In this document: positions 51,480 through 59,746 of the stretch, piece by piece
Layout of the letters: each line of letters begins with the position of its first letter
Position numbering within the stretch: the stretch's first letter is position 1
Assembly: GCA_031292915.1 (NCBI GenBank)
Contig: JAUMSH010000023.1
Location: 62,001 to 126,000 of the forward strand
Source: Collinsella sp.
Lineage (GTDB): Bacteria; Actinomycetota; Coriobacteriia; Coriobacteriales; Coriobacteriaceae
Reading direction: 5' to 3'
DNA length: 64,000 nt
The notes under the pieces: model-generated
Told to the model about the DNA's origin: nothing
Seen by the model: only the letters and a program-made list of their open reading frames with translations
Database searches by the model: none
Program-made: the position numbers and the translations under genes

Positions 51480-52640
51480 ATGTCGGATTCGCCTAATTTT
51501 TTGACCTATGCCCAGACGGCGTTTGATCCGTTTGAGGAGCGGCCGTTCTGCGCGGTGGACAGCCTGGTCTTTGCGTGGTTGTCCTATTTGCGTTTGCCGG
51601 GTGATATGGCGGAGCTGACGAACTGGCAGGGCCTAGACGTACGCGAGCTGCTGCGTGCCGAGTGCTATCGGGACATGATTGACGACTTGTGGGATCCAGA
51701 GGGGAGCAGGGCCTTGTTGGAGGCCGTGGCAGCAAATCCCAGATACCGCGGCGTGCACGTTTGCGGCTATCGTGCCGTGAGCGATGTGGTGGCGACAGAG
51801 CAGTTTGCAGCCATGGCGTTCCGGTTTCCGGCGGGGTTTAGCTATCTTTCCTTCCGGGGGACCGACAGCACGATTGTGGGCTGGAAAGAGGACTTTAACA
51901 TGGCGTTCCGGTGTCCTGTGCCGGCCCAGGAATCCGCGGCGCGTTATGTGGACGAGGCAGCGGATGCGATCGACGGGCCGCTTTTGTGCGGAGGTCATTC
52001 CAAGGGTGGAAACCTTGCGGTGTACGGTGCGGCGATGTGCTCCGATGTCGCCCGTGAGCGAATCGAACGGGCGTATTCCCATGATGGTCCAGGGTTCGTC
52101 GAGGAGTTTCTGAACGGCAACGCCTTTGCCGATCTTTCCGGTCGAATCGACAAGACGCTACCTCGGTCGTCGATCTTCGGCATGATGTTCGAGACGCAGG
52201 AGGACTATGCCATCGTTGAGAGCACCGAGTTCAGCCTGCTGCAGCACAATCCCTTTAGCTGGGTGGTTGATGGTCGCGACTTCGTGTACTGTGAGCGCCT
52301 GTCCGCCGGTGCTCGATACGTTGATGGTTCCATTCGCGAGATGCTGCTTGCAGTGTCGCCTAGCGAACGCGAGCGTTTTGTAGATGCGTTGTTCTCCGTG
52401 TTTGAGGCTACGGGTGCTGAGCGGTTTGCGGATATCGCTGGGAATCTGCGCGAGAGCCTGCCCGTGATGCTCCAGGCTGCGCAAGGCTTTGACAAGGATA
52501 CGCGACGCTTTGTCTCGCAGACCATCGTGGCAATCCTTAAATGCGCACTGTTGCCCAAACGACCCCAGATCGACGTGCCCGCTGCCGGCAAGAGTTTGGC
52601 AGAACAGCTCGAGGCTTGGCAGTCCGAGCTCCTGCGCTAA
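51480..52640 (+). CDS. Mbeg1-like protein (DUF2974), alpha/beta-hydrolase fold
   Basis: 386 aa from ATG 51480 with GGGAGG upstream. It resembles the Mbeg1-like/DUF2974 family. The lipase-type nucleophile elbow G-G-H-S-K-G-G-N-L-A (Ser about 178) sits after F-R-G-T-D-S-T-I-V-G-W-K-E-D, and S-H-D-G-P-G-F follows. The Ser-Asp-His pattern is plausible, with H in L-L-Q-H-N-P-F. No signal peptide is seen. The substrate is unknown; esterase or lipase activity is likely from the fold. It is flanked on both sides by the same short hairpin repeat. Confidence 0.85.
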   Translation: MSDSPNFLTYAQTAFDPFEERPFCAVDSLVFAWLSYLRLPGDMAELTNWQGLDVRELLRAECYRDMIDDLWDPEGSRALLEAVAANPRYRGVHVCGYRAVSDVVATEQFAAMAFRFPAGFSYLSFRGTDSTIVGWKEDFNMAFRCPVPAQESAARYVDEAADAIDGPLLCGGHSKGGNLAVYGAAMCSDVARERIERAYSHDGPGFVEEFLNGNAFADLSGRIDKTLPRSSIFGMMFETQEDYAIVESTEFSLLQHNPFSWVVDGRDFVYCERLSAGARYVDGSIREMLLAVSPSERERFVDALFSVFEATGAERFADIAGNLRESLPVMLQAAQGFDKDTRRFVSQTIVAILKCALLPKRPQIDVPAAGKSLAEQLEAWQSELLR

Positions 52641-52642
52641 CC

Positions 52643-52675
52643 ATTGGTGCAAGCAACCTGTCCCCGATGCACCAA
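52643..52675. repeat. Short hairpin repeat, right copy
   Basis: ATTGGTGCA and TGCACCAAT pair perfectly around AGCAACCTGTCCCCGA. It begins 2 nt after the stop of the Mbeg1-like gene. The AACCTGTCCC core also occurs in the repeat at 18232. Confidence 0.7.
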
Positions 52676-52750
52676 TCTTCGAAGCGCCTGGGGCGGGCTC
52701 GACCGCTATACTGATTCGTGCCGAAATCAATCTAGAACGGAATGCCGTAT

Positions 52751-53755
52751 ATGAAAATCAATCACGCGATTCTGCATATCCTGGACTTTGACTCTGCCGT
52801 CAACGTCATGAGCCAGCGCGAGCTCGATATCGAGAGCCGTACCGTCCGCAACTTCGTGACCACACATCTGCGTCGCGCACGTACCTCGGCCGACAATAAA
52901 CGCGCCACGTTTGCCGAGAACTCTGCGTTTGGCGGTGAGCTCAAGGGCTATTTCTTTGGTGAGCGCGAGTTCGTGGACCTGTCGCAGCAGATTGCGGAGT
53001 TTATCTCTTCCGAACTCACCAAGGCTGAGAAAGCCGAGTCCACCGACGTGCTTGTGGCGGACTTTGACGACGATGAGGATGCCCGCTGGTTTGCCGTGAT
53101 GCTGCTGGGCTCCAAGCAGGCTTTTATGCACGAAGTGGGCCGCGAGGAGGGGGAGGTGCGCAACGACATCGCGCGCCACTACGCCATTCTGCCGAACCCC
53201 TCGCAAAAGGTGCCGAGCTATGCCATCGTGCGCGCGAGCACCATGGAGATCGGCTATGTGGACAAGAAGCGCAAGATCGCCGGCGAGGACTGCATGCTTA
53301 TCCCCGATGGTTTGTTGCAGTGTGACACGGGCGTATCGGGCAAGGAGGTCATCGACACCGTGACACGTGTGGTCGAGGAAGTCGCCGAGGAGCACGGTGC
53401 CAACACGGCTGTAGCGCTCGCTAAGGTTAAGGCTGCCGTTGCCGAGAAGGTCGAGGATGACGAGGAGCTGCCGCCTTGGGATATCGTCGATGAGGTCTTT
53501 GAGGACGAGCCGGTCATCAAGGAGAGCGTGCGCGCGGCACTGACCGAGGAGAAGGTGCCTGAGCGTGTGCCCGTGGAGCGCAAGCAGGTCGAACGCGCGG
53601 CGGTGCGCAATCACAAGATTCGTACCGATACGGGCATCGAGATCAGCTTCCCGGCAGAGATGGGTTCGAATTCCGAGTACATTGAGTTCGTCAATGAGCC
53701 CAACGGCCTCATTTCCATCGAGCTCAAAAATATCGGTAGCATCGAGAATCGATAA
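52751..53755 (+). CDS. Nucleoid-associated protein (NdpA/YejK family)
   Basis: 334 aa from ATG 52751 (GGAA 10 nt upstream; ATG 52742 is possible). The start M-K-I-N-H-A-I-L-H-I-L-D, the F-F-G-E-R-E-F segment, M-L-L-G-S-K-Q-A-F and I-P-N-P/ L-P-N-P stretches and the conserved P-S-Y-A-I-V-R-A belong to the NdpA (PF04245) family, which in E. coli is found on the nucleoid. The molecular role is not settled. A Glu/Lys-rich segment lies at about 225-285. Monocistronic, with a strong terminator after it. Confidence 0.85.
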   Translation: MKINHAILHILDFDSAVNVMSQRELDIESRTVRNFVTTHLRRARTSADNKRATFAENSAFGGELKGYFFGEREFVDLSQQIAEFISSELTKAEKAESTDVLVADFDDDEDARWFAVMLLGSKQAFMHEVGREEGEVRNDIARHYAILPNPSQKVPSYAIVRASTMEIGYVDKKRKIAGEDCMLIPDGLLQCDTGVSGKEVIDTVTRVVEEVAEEHGANTAVALAKVKAAVAEKVEDDEELPPWDIVDEVFEDEPVIKESVRAALTEEKVPERVPVERKQVERAAVRNHKIRTDTGIEISFPAEMGSNSEYIEFVNEPNGLISIELKNIGSIENR

Positions 53756-53784
53756 GTTGCGTTGCGCCTACAGCGAGAAAGCAA

Positions 53785-53820
53785 AGGCCGAAGCTCCTTG
53801 GGGCTTCGGCCATTTTGTTT
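53785..53820 (+). terminator. Terminator of the nucleoid-associated protein gene
   Basis: GGCCGAAGC pairs with GCTTCGGCC around a 7-nt loop, followed by ATTTTGTTT. It may also serve the converging dap operon. Confidence 0.92.
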
Positions 53821-53888
53821 AGGGATGAATTATCCCGCAGGTTGAGCATACGTCAGCGAAAACGCGGTTTGTCAAAACCGCGTAACTA

Positions 53889-54608
53889 TTAAAGTTGACG
53901 TAAGCCCTCTTCCAGTCCGGTCTTGCTGTTGGTCTTCTCGTCGCGCATCTTGATGACGCGGGCGGGGACACCGGCCACGACGGCACCGGCGGGGACATCC
54001 TCGACGCACACGGCGCCGGCGGCAACAACAGCGCCCTTGCCCACGCGTACGCCCTCCAGGACCACGGCGTTGGCGCCGATCATGACGTCGTCTTCGATGA
54101 TGACGGGCGTGGCGCTTGCGGGCTCAACGACGCCTGCCAACACGGTTCCAGCGCCGATGTGGCAGTTCTTGCCCACGGTGGCGCGGCCGCCTAGCACGGC
54201 GCCCATATCGATCATGGAACCCTCGCCGATAACGGAGCCGATGTTGATGATGGCGCCCATCATGATGACGGCACGGTCGCCAATCTCGACGCGGTCGCGG
54301 ATGATCGCGCCCGGCTCGATGCGGGCGTTGATGCCCTTAAGGTCGAGCATGGGCACGGCGGAGTTGCGGCAATCGTTCTCCACGTCGTAGTAGTCGATGG
54401 AGTCGGCATTGGCATCGAGGATGGCCTTGAGCTCATCCCAGTCGCCAAAGACGGTCTTGCCGCGACGACCGCCGTAGACATGTGCGTCGCCCCAGGCAAC
54501 CTTCATGCCGGGCTTCTCGCGCACGTACAGCTTGACGGGCGTCTTTTTGGGCGCGGTGGCGATGTAGTTGATAATCTCCTGTGCATCCATCTCGGCTGCG
54601 TTGCTCAT
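53889..54608 (-). CDS. dapH: Tetrahydrodipicolinate N-acetyltransferase
   Basis: 239 aa from ATG 54608 with AAAGGAGAG upstream. It acetylates tetrahydrodipicolinate with acetyl-CoA, the first step of the acetylase branch to DAP. The N-terminal helical part ([18 protein letters not shown]) is typical of DapH rather than succinyl-type DapD. A left-handed beta-helix of hexapeptide repeats follows ([27 protein letters not shown]). Last gene of the lysine-riboswitch operon, 39 bp after dapB. Confidence 0.93.
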   Translation of the reverse strand: MSNAAEMDAQEIINYIATAPKKTPVKLYVREKPGMKVAWGDAHVYGGRRGKTVFGDWDELKAILDANADSIDYYDVENDCRNSAVPMLDLKGINARIEPGAIIRDRVEIGDRAVIMMGAIINIGSVIGEGSMIDMGAVLGGRATVGKNCHIGAGTVLAGVVEPASATPVIIEDDVMIGANAVVLEGVRVGKGAVVAAGAVCVEDVPAGAVVAGVPARVIKMRDEKTNSKTGLEEGLRQL

Positions 54609-54647
54609 TTGCTATCTCTCCTTTGGGCGGATTCGGTTGATACCTGG

Positions 54648-55388
54648 TTAGGCAAACATGACCTGGTCGAACGTATAGAAGCCAGGTTCGCGGGCGACGA
54701 GCTTCTGCGCGGCTGCCAGGGCGCCGTTGACAAAGAGCTGACGGCTCGTGGCGCGGTGCGTGAGCGTGACCTCCTCGTCCTGGCCAAAGAAACCCACCTC
54801 GTGCACGCCGGCGACGGTGCCGCCGCGCAGCGAGTGCATACCGATCTCCTTGGAGTCGCGCGCGCCGCACATGCCCTCGCGACCGTAGACGGGGTGGTAG
54901 CCTGCTTCGGGCTCGGCCTCGACGACGGCGTCGAGCAGCAGCTTGGCGGTGCCGCTGGGGGCGTCGACCTTTTGGTTGTGGTGAGTCTCGACAATCTCGC
55001 AGTCAAAGCCGGGCAGCTCATGCGTGGCCTGGGCCACTAGATGACGCAGGGCTGCGATGCCGATGGAGTAATTGCCCGAGTGCATAACGCGGGTGTTCTG
55101 GCCCAGCTCACGCAGGCGGTCCATCTGCTCGGGGGTGTAGCCTGTGGTGCCCGAGACCAACGCCGCGCCCGTGCGCTCGACATAGGCGACGACGGCTTCG
55201 AAGGTCACGACGTTCGAGAAGTCGATGATAACGTCGGCCGCCGGGGCGCTCTCGAGCTCGGACAGATCAAAACCGATCTGGGCGACGATATCAAAAACGG
55301 GCTGCCCGCCGGCGTCGACAACGCCCTCGGCGGTGGTGCGGATGAGCGAGCCCATGCGGCCCGTTCCCATAATGACGGTCTTAATCAA
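54648..55388 (-). CDS. dapB: 4-hydroxy-tetrahydrodipicolinate reductase
   Basis: 246 aa from ATG 55388, overlapping the dapA stop by 8 bp, so translation is coupled. NAD(P) motif I-M-G-T-G-R-M-G-S (6-14), the strand I-I-D-F-S-N, and the catalytic signature E-T-H-H-N-Q-K-V-D-A-P-S-G-T-A. It reduces hydroxy-tetrahydrodipicolinate to tetrahydrodipicolinate. Length is normal (about 245-270). It lies between the fused lysA-dapA frame and dapH, in pathway order. Confidence 0.96.
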   Translation of the reverse strand: MIKTVIMGTGRMGSLIRTTAEGVVDAGGQPVFDIVAQIGFDLSELESAPAADVIIDFSNVVTFEAVVAYVERTGAALVSGTTGYTPEQMDRLRELGQNTRVMHSGNYSIGIAALRHLVAQATHELPGFDCEIVETHHNQKVDAPSGTAKLLLDAVVEAEPEAGYHPVYGREGMCGARDSKEIGMHSLRGGTVAGVHEVGFFGQDEEVTLTHRATSRQLFVNGALAAAQKLVAREPGFYTFDQVMFA

Positions 55389-57690
55389 GCAGACCAGCCC
55401 CCTTCAGAGCATCGGTAAGTGCAGAGCGCGTGTCGTCTGCCATGGGGCACAGCGGCATGCGGTAGTTTGCCTCGATCATACCCATCTGGGCGAGCGCCTC
55501 TTTGACGGGGATGGGGTTGACCTCACTAAAGAGGGCATTGATGAGCGGCTGGCCGGCAATCTGTATATCGCGGGCGCGCGCTACGTCGCCGTCCAGATAA
55601 GCGCGGCACATGTCATGTACGAGCTGCGGCTGCACATCGGCCCACACGCTGATGGTGCCCGAAGCACCCAGGCTCATGAGCGGTACGGTAAGCGCGTCCT
55701 CGCCCGAGTACATGCGGAAGTCGTCTGACAGCAGGTGGGCGATCTTGGCCGCGTAGGCGACGTTGCCCGAGGCCTCCTTAATACCCATGATGTTGGGGTG
55801 CGCGGCCAGGCGCTCTACGTTGCGCTCGCTGATACCGCAGCCGCAGCGGCCGGGGATGTTGTACAGGATGCAGGGGATGTCCACGGCATCGGCGACGGTC
55901 TTAAAGTGCTGATAGATACCCTCTTCATTGGACTTGTTGTAGTAGGGGGTGATGAGCAGCAGACCGTCGGCGCCCAGGCCCTGGTAAGTAAGCGACTTGG
56001 TGAGCATGGTCTGCGTGGAGTTGGAGCCCGAGCCGGCAATGACGGGGACGCGTCCTGCAACATGCTTGACCACGGCGGCGACGACGGAGTTGTCCTCGTC
56101 GTCGGTCATCGTGGCGCTCTCGCCGGTGGTGCCCAGGGTGAGGATGGCGTCGGTGCCGTTTTGCAGGTGGAAATCGATAAGGCGCTCGAGTGCGTCAAAG
56201 TCGACACTGCCATCCTTTTTAAACGGCGTGACGAGGGCGACGATTGAGCCCTCGAGATTGCGGATGTCCATGTTCTTCTCCTTCGCATCCGCGATCTGGA
56301 TGCGTTTGTTCCATTGGGCGGCGACTGCCAGGCGCTCGTCTTGGGCGCGACGGCGGGCACTTTCGGCGCGCGACTTGGCCAGCAGCTCTCGGCCGCTCGG
56401 CAGCACGTCGAGCGTGGCAAAGTAATCGCCCGGGCGCTCGGCGCGGCGGATGAGGTCGGCCGAGCCATCGGGGCGCAACAGGACCTCAGCGGAGCGCAGG
56501 CGTCCATTGTAGTTGTAGCCCATGGAGTAGCCATGCGCGCCGGTATCGTGGATCACAAGCAGGTCGCCCATGTCGATATGCGGCAGCTCGCGATCGATGG
56601 CGAACTTGTCGTTGTTCTCGCACAGATTGCCCGTGATGTCGTAGGTGTCCGTGACGGGCGCTGTGGTCTTGTCGTCGCCACCCGGCTGGCCCATCACCGT
56701 AATGTGGTGGTAAGCGCCATACATGGCAGGACGAATCAGATCGACGGCACTGGCGTCCACGCCGATATAGTTCTTGTAGATCTGCTTCTCGTGGATGGCC
56801 TTGGTGACCAGGCAGCCGTAGGGGCCCATCATAAAGCGGCCCATCTCGGTGCAGATGGCCACGTCGCCCATGCCAGCGGGAACCAGAATTTCGTCGTAGG
56901 CCGCATGCACTCCTTCGCCGATGGCATGGATATCGTTGGCCTGCTGCTCGGGCAGGTAGGGGATGCCGACGCCGCCGGATAGATTGATGAAGGCGACGTG
57001 TGTGCCGGTCTCGCGCTCCAGGCGCACGGCAAGCTCAAAGAGGATGCGCGCAAGCTTGGGGTAATAGTCGTTGGTGACGGTGTTGCTGGCAAGGAATGCG
57101 TGGATGCCAAAGTCCTCGGCACCCTTGGCCTTGAGCGTGCGGAAGGCCTCGAAGAGTTGCTCGGTGGTCATGCCGTACTTGGAGTCGCCGGGGTTATCCA
57201 TGATGCCGTTGGAGAGTTGGAACAGGCCGCCTGGATTAAAGCGGCAGCTGACCGTTTTGGGGATGGGCCCCGCAACACGCTCAAAGAACTCGATGTGGCT
57301 GATGTCGTCAAAGTTGACGATGGCACCCAGCTTGTTGGCGAGCTCAAAGTCGGCAGCCGGCGTGTCGTTGGACGAGAACATGATGTCGTGTCCCGTGATG
57401 CCCAGCGAGCGGGCGATCATGAGCTCGGTATAGCTCGAGCAATCGCAGCCGCAGCCGTATTCGTTGAGAATGGAGATGAGCGCCGGGTTGGGGTTGGCCT
57501 TGACGGCAAAGTATTCCTTAAAGCCCGGGTTCCATGCAAAGGCGTCGCGCACTTCTTGCATGTTGCGGCGGATGCCCGCCTCGTCGTATAGATGAAACGG
57601 CGTGGGGAACTGCTCGACGATATGCTCGAGTGTCTCCTTGTCCACAAACGGCTGCTTGGCCGCATATGCCTCGTTGGGGGTCAATGCCAT
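55381..57690 (-). CDS. lysA-dapA: Fused diaminopimelate decarboxylase - dihydrodipicolinate synthase frame
   Basis: 769 aa in one open frame. Residues about 1-473 are a fold-type-III PLP decarboxylase (LysA-like): Schiff-base K64 in F-A-V-K-A-N-P-N-P, S-G-G-V-G-I-P, D-L-I-R-P-A-M-Y-G and the C-terminal C-E-N-N-D plus G-Y-N-Y-N-G-R. Residues 474-769 are a complete DapA: G-T-T-G-E-S, Y in L-Y-N-I-P-G-R and the Lys in G-I-K-E-A-S-G-N. No stop separates them, but a strong internal SD precedes M474 (56271), so both a fusion and a free DapA could be made. First gene after the riboswitch. Confidence 0.93.
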   Translation of the reverse strand: MALTPNEAYAAKQPFVDKETLEHIVEQFPTPFHLYDEAGIRRNMQEVRDAFAWNPGFKEYFAVKANPNPALISILNEYGCGCDCSSYTELMIARSLGITGHDIMFSSNDTPAADFELANKLGAIVNFDDISHIEFFERVAGPIPKTVSCRFNPGGLFQLSNGIMDNPGDSKYGMTTEQLFEAFRTLKAKGAEDFGIHAFLASNTVTNDYYPKLARILFELAVRLERETGTHVAFINLSGGVGIPYLPEQQANDIHAIGEGVHAAYDEILVPAGMGDVAICTEMGRFMMGPYGCLVTKAIHEKQIYKNYIGVDASAVDLIRPAMYGAYHHITVMGQPGGDDKTTAPVTDTYDITGNLCENNDKFAIDRELPHIDMGDLLVIHDTGAHGYSMGYNYNGRLRSAEVLLRPDGSADLIRRAERPGDYFATLDVLPSGRELLAKSRAESARRRAQDERLAVAAQWNKRIQIADAKEKNMDIRNLEGSIVALVTPFKKDGSVDFDALERLIDFHLQNGTDAILTLGTTGESATMTDDEDNSVVAAVVKHVAGRVPVIAGSGSNSTQTMLTKSLTYQGLGADGLLLITPYYNKSNEEGIYQHFKTVADAVDIPCILYNIPGRCGCGISERNVERLAAHPNIMGIKEASGNVAYAAKIAHLLSDDFRMYSGEDALTVPLMSLGASGTISVWADVQPQLVHDMCRAYLDGDVARARDIQIAGQPLINALFSEVNPIPVKEALAQMGMIEANYRMPLCPMADDTRSALTDALKGAGLLD
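56278..56283 (-). promoter_or_regulatory. Internal ribosome binding site for free DapA
   Basis: AAGGAG lies 6 nt before the ATG at 56271, inside the lysA-dapA frame, exactly at the domain border (M-D-I-R-N-L-E-G, a standard DapA start giving 296 aa). Confidence 0.75.
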
Positions 57691-57760
57691 GTCCCGTAAA
57701 CCTCGCTATCCAGACGGCGCCATCTGCGCATCGAATCCGCATAGCGTGGACCCAATGTCC

Positions 57761-57919
57761 GGATAGCGCTCCCGCATTGCTGCAGACAGTCCTGTGGGTG
57801 TTTCCCACAGGCCCACCAGGTTGTTCGTGCCCGAAAAACCCAGTTCGGCGGGTTTCGCCTCCCCACGGGGTCAAAGCCTGCCGGCTCGCCCGCGGCTCTT
57901 CGTGCCCGCGCCTCTATCA
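57761..57919 (-). ncRNA. Lysine riboswitch (L-box)
   Basis: On the minus strand the leader reads TGATAGAGGCGC near its 5' end, then AAGAGCCGCG, GGGAGGCG, CGCCGAACTGGGTTTTTC and GGAGCGCTATC at the 3' end. These match the conserved L-box core as I know it, including the closing P1 helix GATAG/CTATC. It lies about 70 nt before lysA-dapA. The 3' P1 strand can instead pair with GTCTGGATAGC at 57705-57715, next to the start codon region, which provides a switch. Confidence 0.85.
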
Positions 57920-58068
57920 AGTGGTAAAGACCCTATCACGTTGCACTTTACCAAACAAGAGTATTCGTATATAACGTTTAAAAAATGCAGCAATATGCTG
58001 GAAACATGTGTGCCACAATCCTGTATCACAATAAGTTGCAACAGATGTGCCTCACGAAGGGATTCTCT

Positions 58069-59256
58069 ATGACCGAGCTCCAAGAACTCCGTCGCTATCG
58101 CCGCGATCTCCATCGCATTCCGGAGCTCGATTTCGATCTTCCGCAGACTATCGCCTATATCGAGGGCGTGTTGGCGCCGCTCGCTTGCGAGGTGACCCAT
58201 CCGTGTCCCAGCTGCGTCTGCGCTTTCTTCGACGCTGGCGTTGGTGCCGCGCGTGCCACGGCGATTCGCGCCGATATGGATGCGCTGCCCATCGCGGAGG
58301 CGACGGGAGCGGCCTTTGCCTCGATCCATCCCGGCAAGATGCACGCTTGCGGACATGACGGACACATGGCCATGGCACTTGCCGCCGCGACGTATGTCGA
58401 CCGTACGATTCGCGAGCAGCCGGGCGCCATTAGGCGCAACGTTCTCTTTGTGTTCCAGCCGGCCGAGGAAACGACCGGTGGTGCCAAGACGGTATGCGAG
58501 AGCGGTGTGTTCGAGCGCTATGGGGCTGACCGCATTTTTGGCTTCCATGTGTGGCCCGATCTGCCTGCCGGCACGTTGGCGAGTTGTTCCGGTCCGCTGC
58601 TGGCGCGTTCGAGTGAGACACACATTCATATTCACGGGACGAGCATCCATATCGCTAAGACCTATGGCGTTCCGGTCGAGGAATCGCACGATGCGGCGCT
58701 GGCGGCTGCCAAGTTCTTGGTTGCCGAGCGCGAACTGATGGACGAGCTGGGCACCGACGAACCCTGTATCGGCAAGTTTGGCCTGCTGCAGGCTGGCACC
58801 GTTTGCAACGCGGTGGCGGGGGAGGCCCATGTGGCCGGAAGCCTGCGTGTGTTTACGGACGACATGTTCGACCGGGCGCGCGAAGGCGTGCGCCGCGTGC
58901 TGGACGATGCCTGTGCCGCAACGGGCTGCACGTATGATCTCGACTTTGCCGAGGGCTATCCGCCGGTCGACAACGACCCCGAGCTATTTGCCAATGTCGC
59001 GCCTGCCTTGCCCGAGCTACAGCTCGTGGATGAGCCGCTGCTGATCGCCGAGGATTTCGCGTTCTATCAACGCTATCTGCCGGGCGTGTTTTTCCTGCTG
59101 GGCACGGGTATGCCAGAGGACCAAGACAACCCGAGTGATTCGGATGGCTGCCCCGCCTATGCCACAAGCGCTCTGCATACCGATAGCATGCTCTTTGACG
59201 AGGAAATCCTACTCAAAGGCCTCGATGTCTATAAACGATTGCTTGTGATGGAGTGA
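58069..59256 (+). CDS. dapL: M20 amidohydrolase, candidate N-acetyl-diaminopimelate deacetylase
   Basis: 395 aa from ATG 58069 with GAAGGGA upstream; the longer frame has no RBS. M20 peptidase motifs: L-H-R-I-P-E-L near the start, R-A-D-M-D-A-L-P, H-A-C-G-H-D-G-H, Q-P-A-E-E-T and F-H-V-W-P. This is the hippurate hydrolase/N-acyl-amino-acid deacylase group to which N-acetyl-DAP deacetylase belongs. It is divergent from the DAP operon, which supplies the acetylase (dapH) but no deacetylase, so this assignment is likely by context. A general amino-acid amidohydrolase is the alternative. Confidence 0.75.
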   Translation: MTELQELRRYRRDLHRIPELDFDLPQTIAYIEGVLAPLACEVTHPCPSCVCAFFDAGVGAARATAIRADMDALPIAEATGAAFASIHPGKMHACGHDGHMAMALAAATYVDRTIREQPGAIRRNVLFVFQPAEETTGGAKTVCESGVFERYGADRIFGFHVWPDLPAGTLASCSGPLLARSSETHIHIHGTSIHIAKTYGVPVEESHDAALAAAKFLVAERELMDELGTDEPCIGKFGLLQAGTVCNAVAGEAHVAGSLRVFTDDMFDRAREGVRRVLDDACAATGCTYDLDFAEGYPPVDNDPELFANVAPALPELQLVDEPLLIAEDFAFYQRYLPGVFFLLGTGMPEDQDNPSDSDGCPAYATSALHTDSMLFDEEILLKGLDVYKRLLVME

Positions 59257-59258
59257 CG

Positions 59259-59582
59259 ATGGAACGACGCCGACAGTCTGCCGTATATAGTCCGGGTGGA
59301 TGCGGGTGCGGTTTGCTGCTGCTTCCGGTTATTGCTGTGAGCATTGGCGTGATGTTTGCGCTTGCTGGGCTGGCTGCGGCGGCACTCGTACTGTTTATCA
59401 CTGCCATCGGCGTGACGATTTGGCTCTGCCGCAATCGCGAGCGACGCCGTGCCGGCGGTAAAACCAATGTCGGCTGGGTTGTATTCCTGGTCATTGCGTA
59501 CCCGCTGAGTGTCAGCTACCTGGTGTTCTTTGTCCTGTTGATGGTCAGTGCCTTTACCGGGGAATCCGTCACGGTGGGTTGA
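59259..59582 (+). CDS. Small multi-helix membrane protein
   Basis: 107 aa from ATG 59259, only 2 nt after the M20 gene's stop, with GGAG 5 nt upstream. The N-terminus S-P-G-G-C-G-C-G-L-L-L-L precedes two adjacent hydrophobic helices (residues about 17-60), then a basic loop R-N-R-E-R-R-R and a third helix (about 75-95). No recognised family. Close coupling to the deacetylase suggests cotranscription, but no functional link is evident. The Cys-Gly-Cys may sit at the membrane edge. Confidence 0.6.
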   Translation: MERRRQSAVYSPGGCGCGLLLLPVIAVSIGVMFALAGLAAAALVLFITAIGVTIWLCRNRERRRAGGKTNVGWVVFLVIAYPLSVSYLVFFVLLMVSAFTGESVTVG

Positions 59583-59687
59583 TGCACTGCCAGCAGACGG
59601 TTGCGCAAAGTGCGTTTGCTCGGCGTTTGGATAACTGCATTGGCCGTTTACCGCAGCCTTAGCTCTCAGCTAATGAATTCAAGTTTA

Positions 59688-59741
59688 ATCCTTCCTACGA
59701 TGTGCTGTGTGCCGGCACGGTAGCCGGATCGTAGGAAGGAT
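59688..59741 (+). promoter_or_regulatory. Hairpin sequestering the RBS of the FxLYD gene
   Basis: ATCCTTCCTACGAT (59688-59701) is perfectly complementary to ATCGTAGGAAGGAT (59728-59741). The right arm contains the whole SD GGAAGGA of the gene at 59747. A nested GTGCCGGCAC palindrome lies in the loop. Confidence 0.7.
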
Positions 59742-59746
59742 GAATA

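Noticed and set aside
55381..57690. Listing lysA and dapA as two separate genes
   Set aside because: The sequence shows no stop codon between the two domains, so one frame with an internal start is the accurate description.
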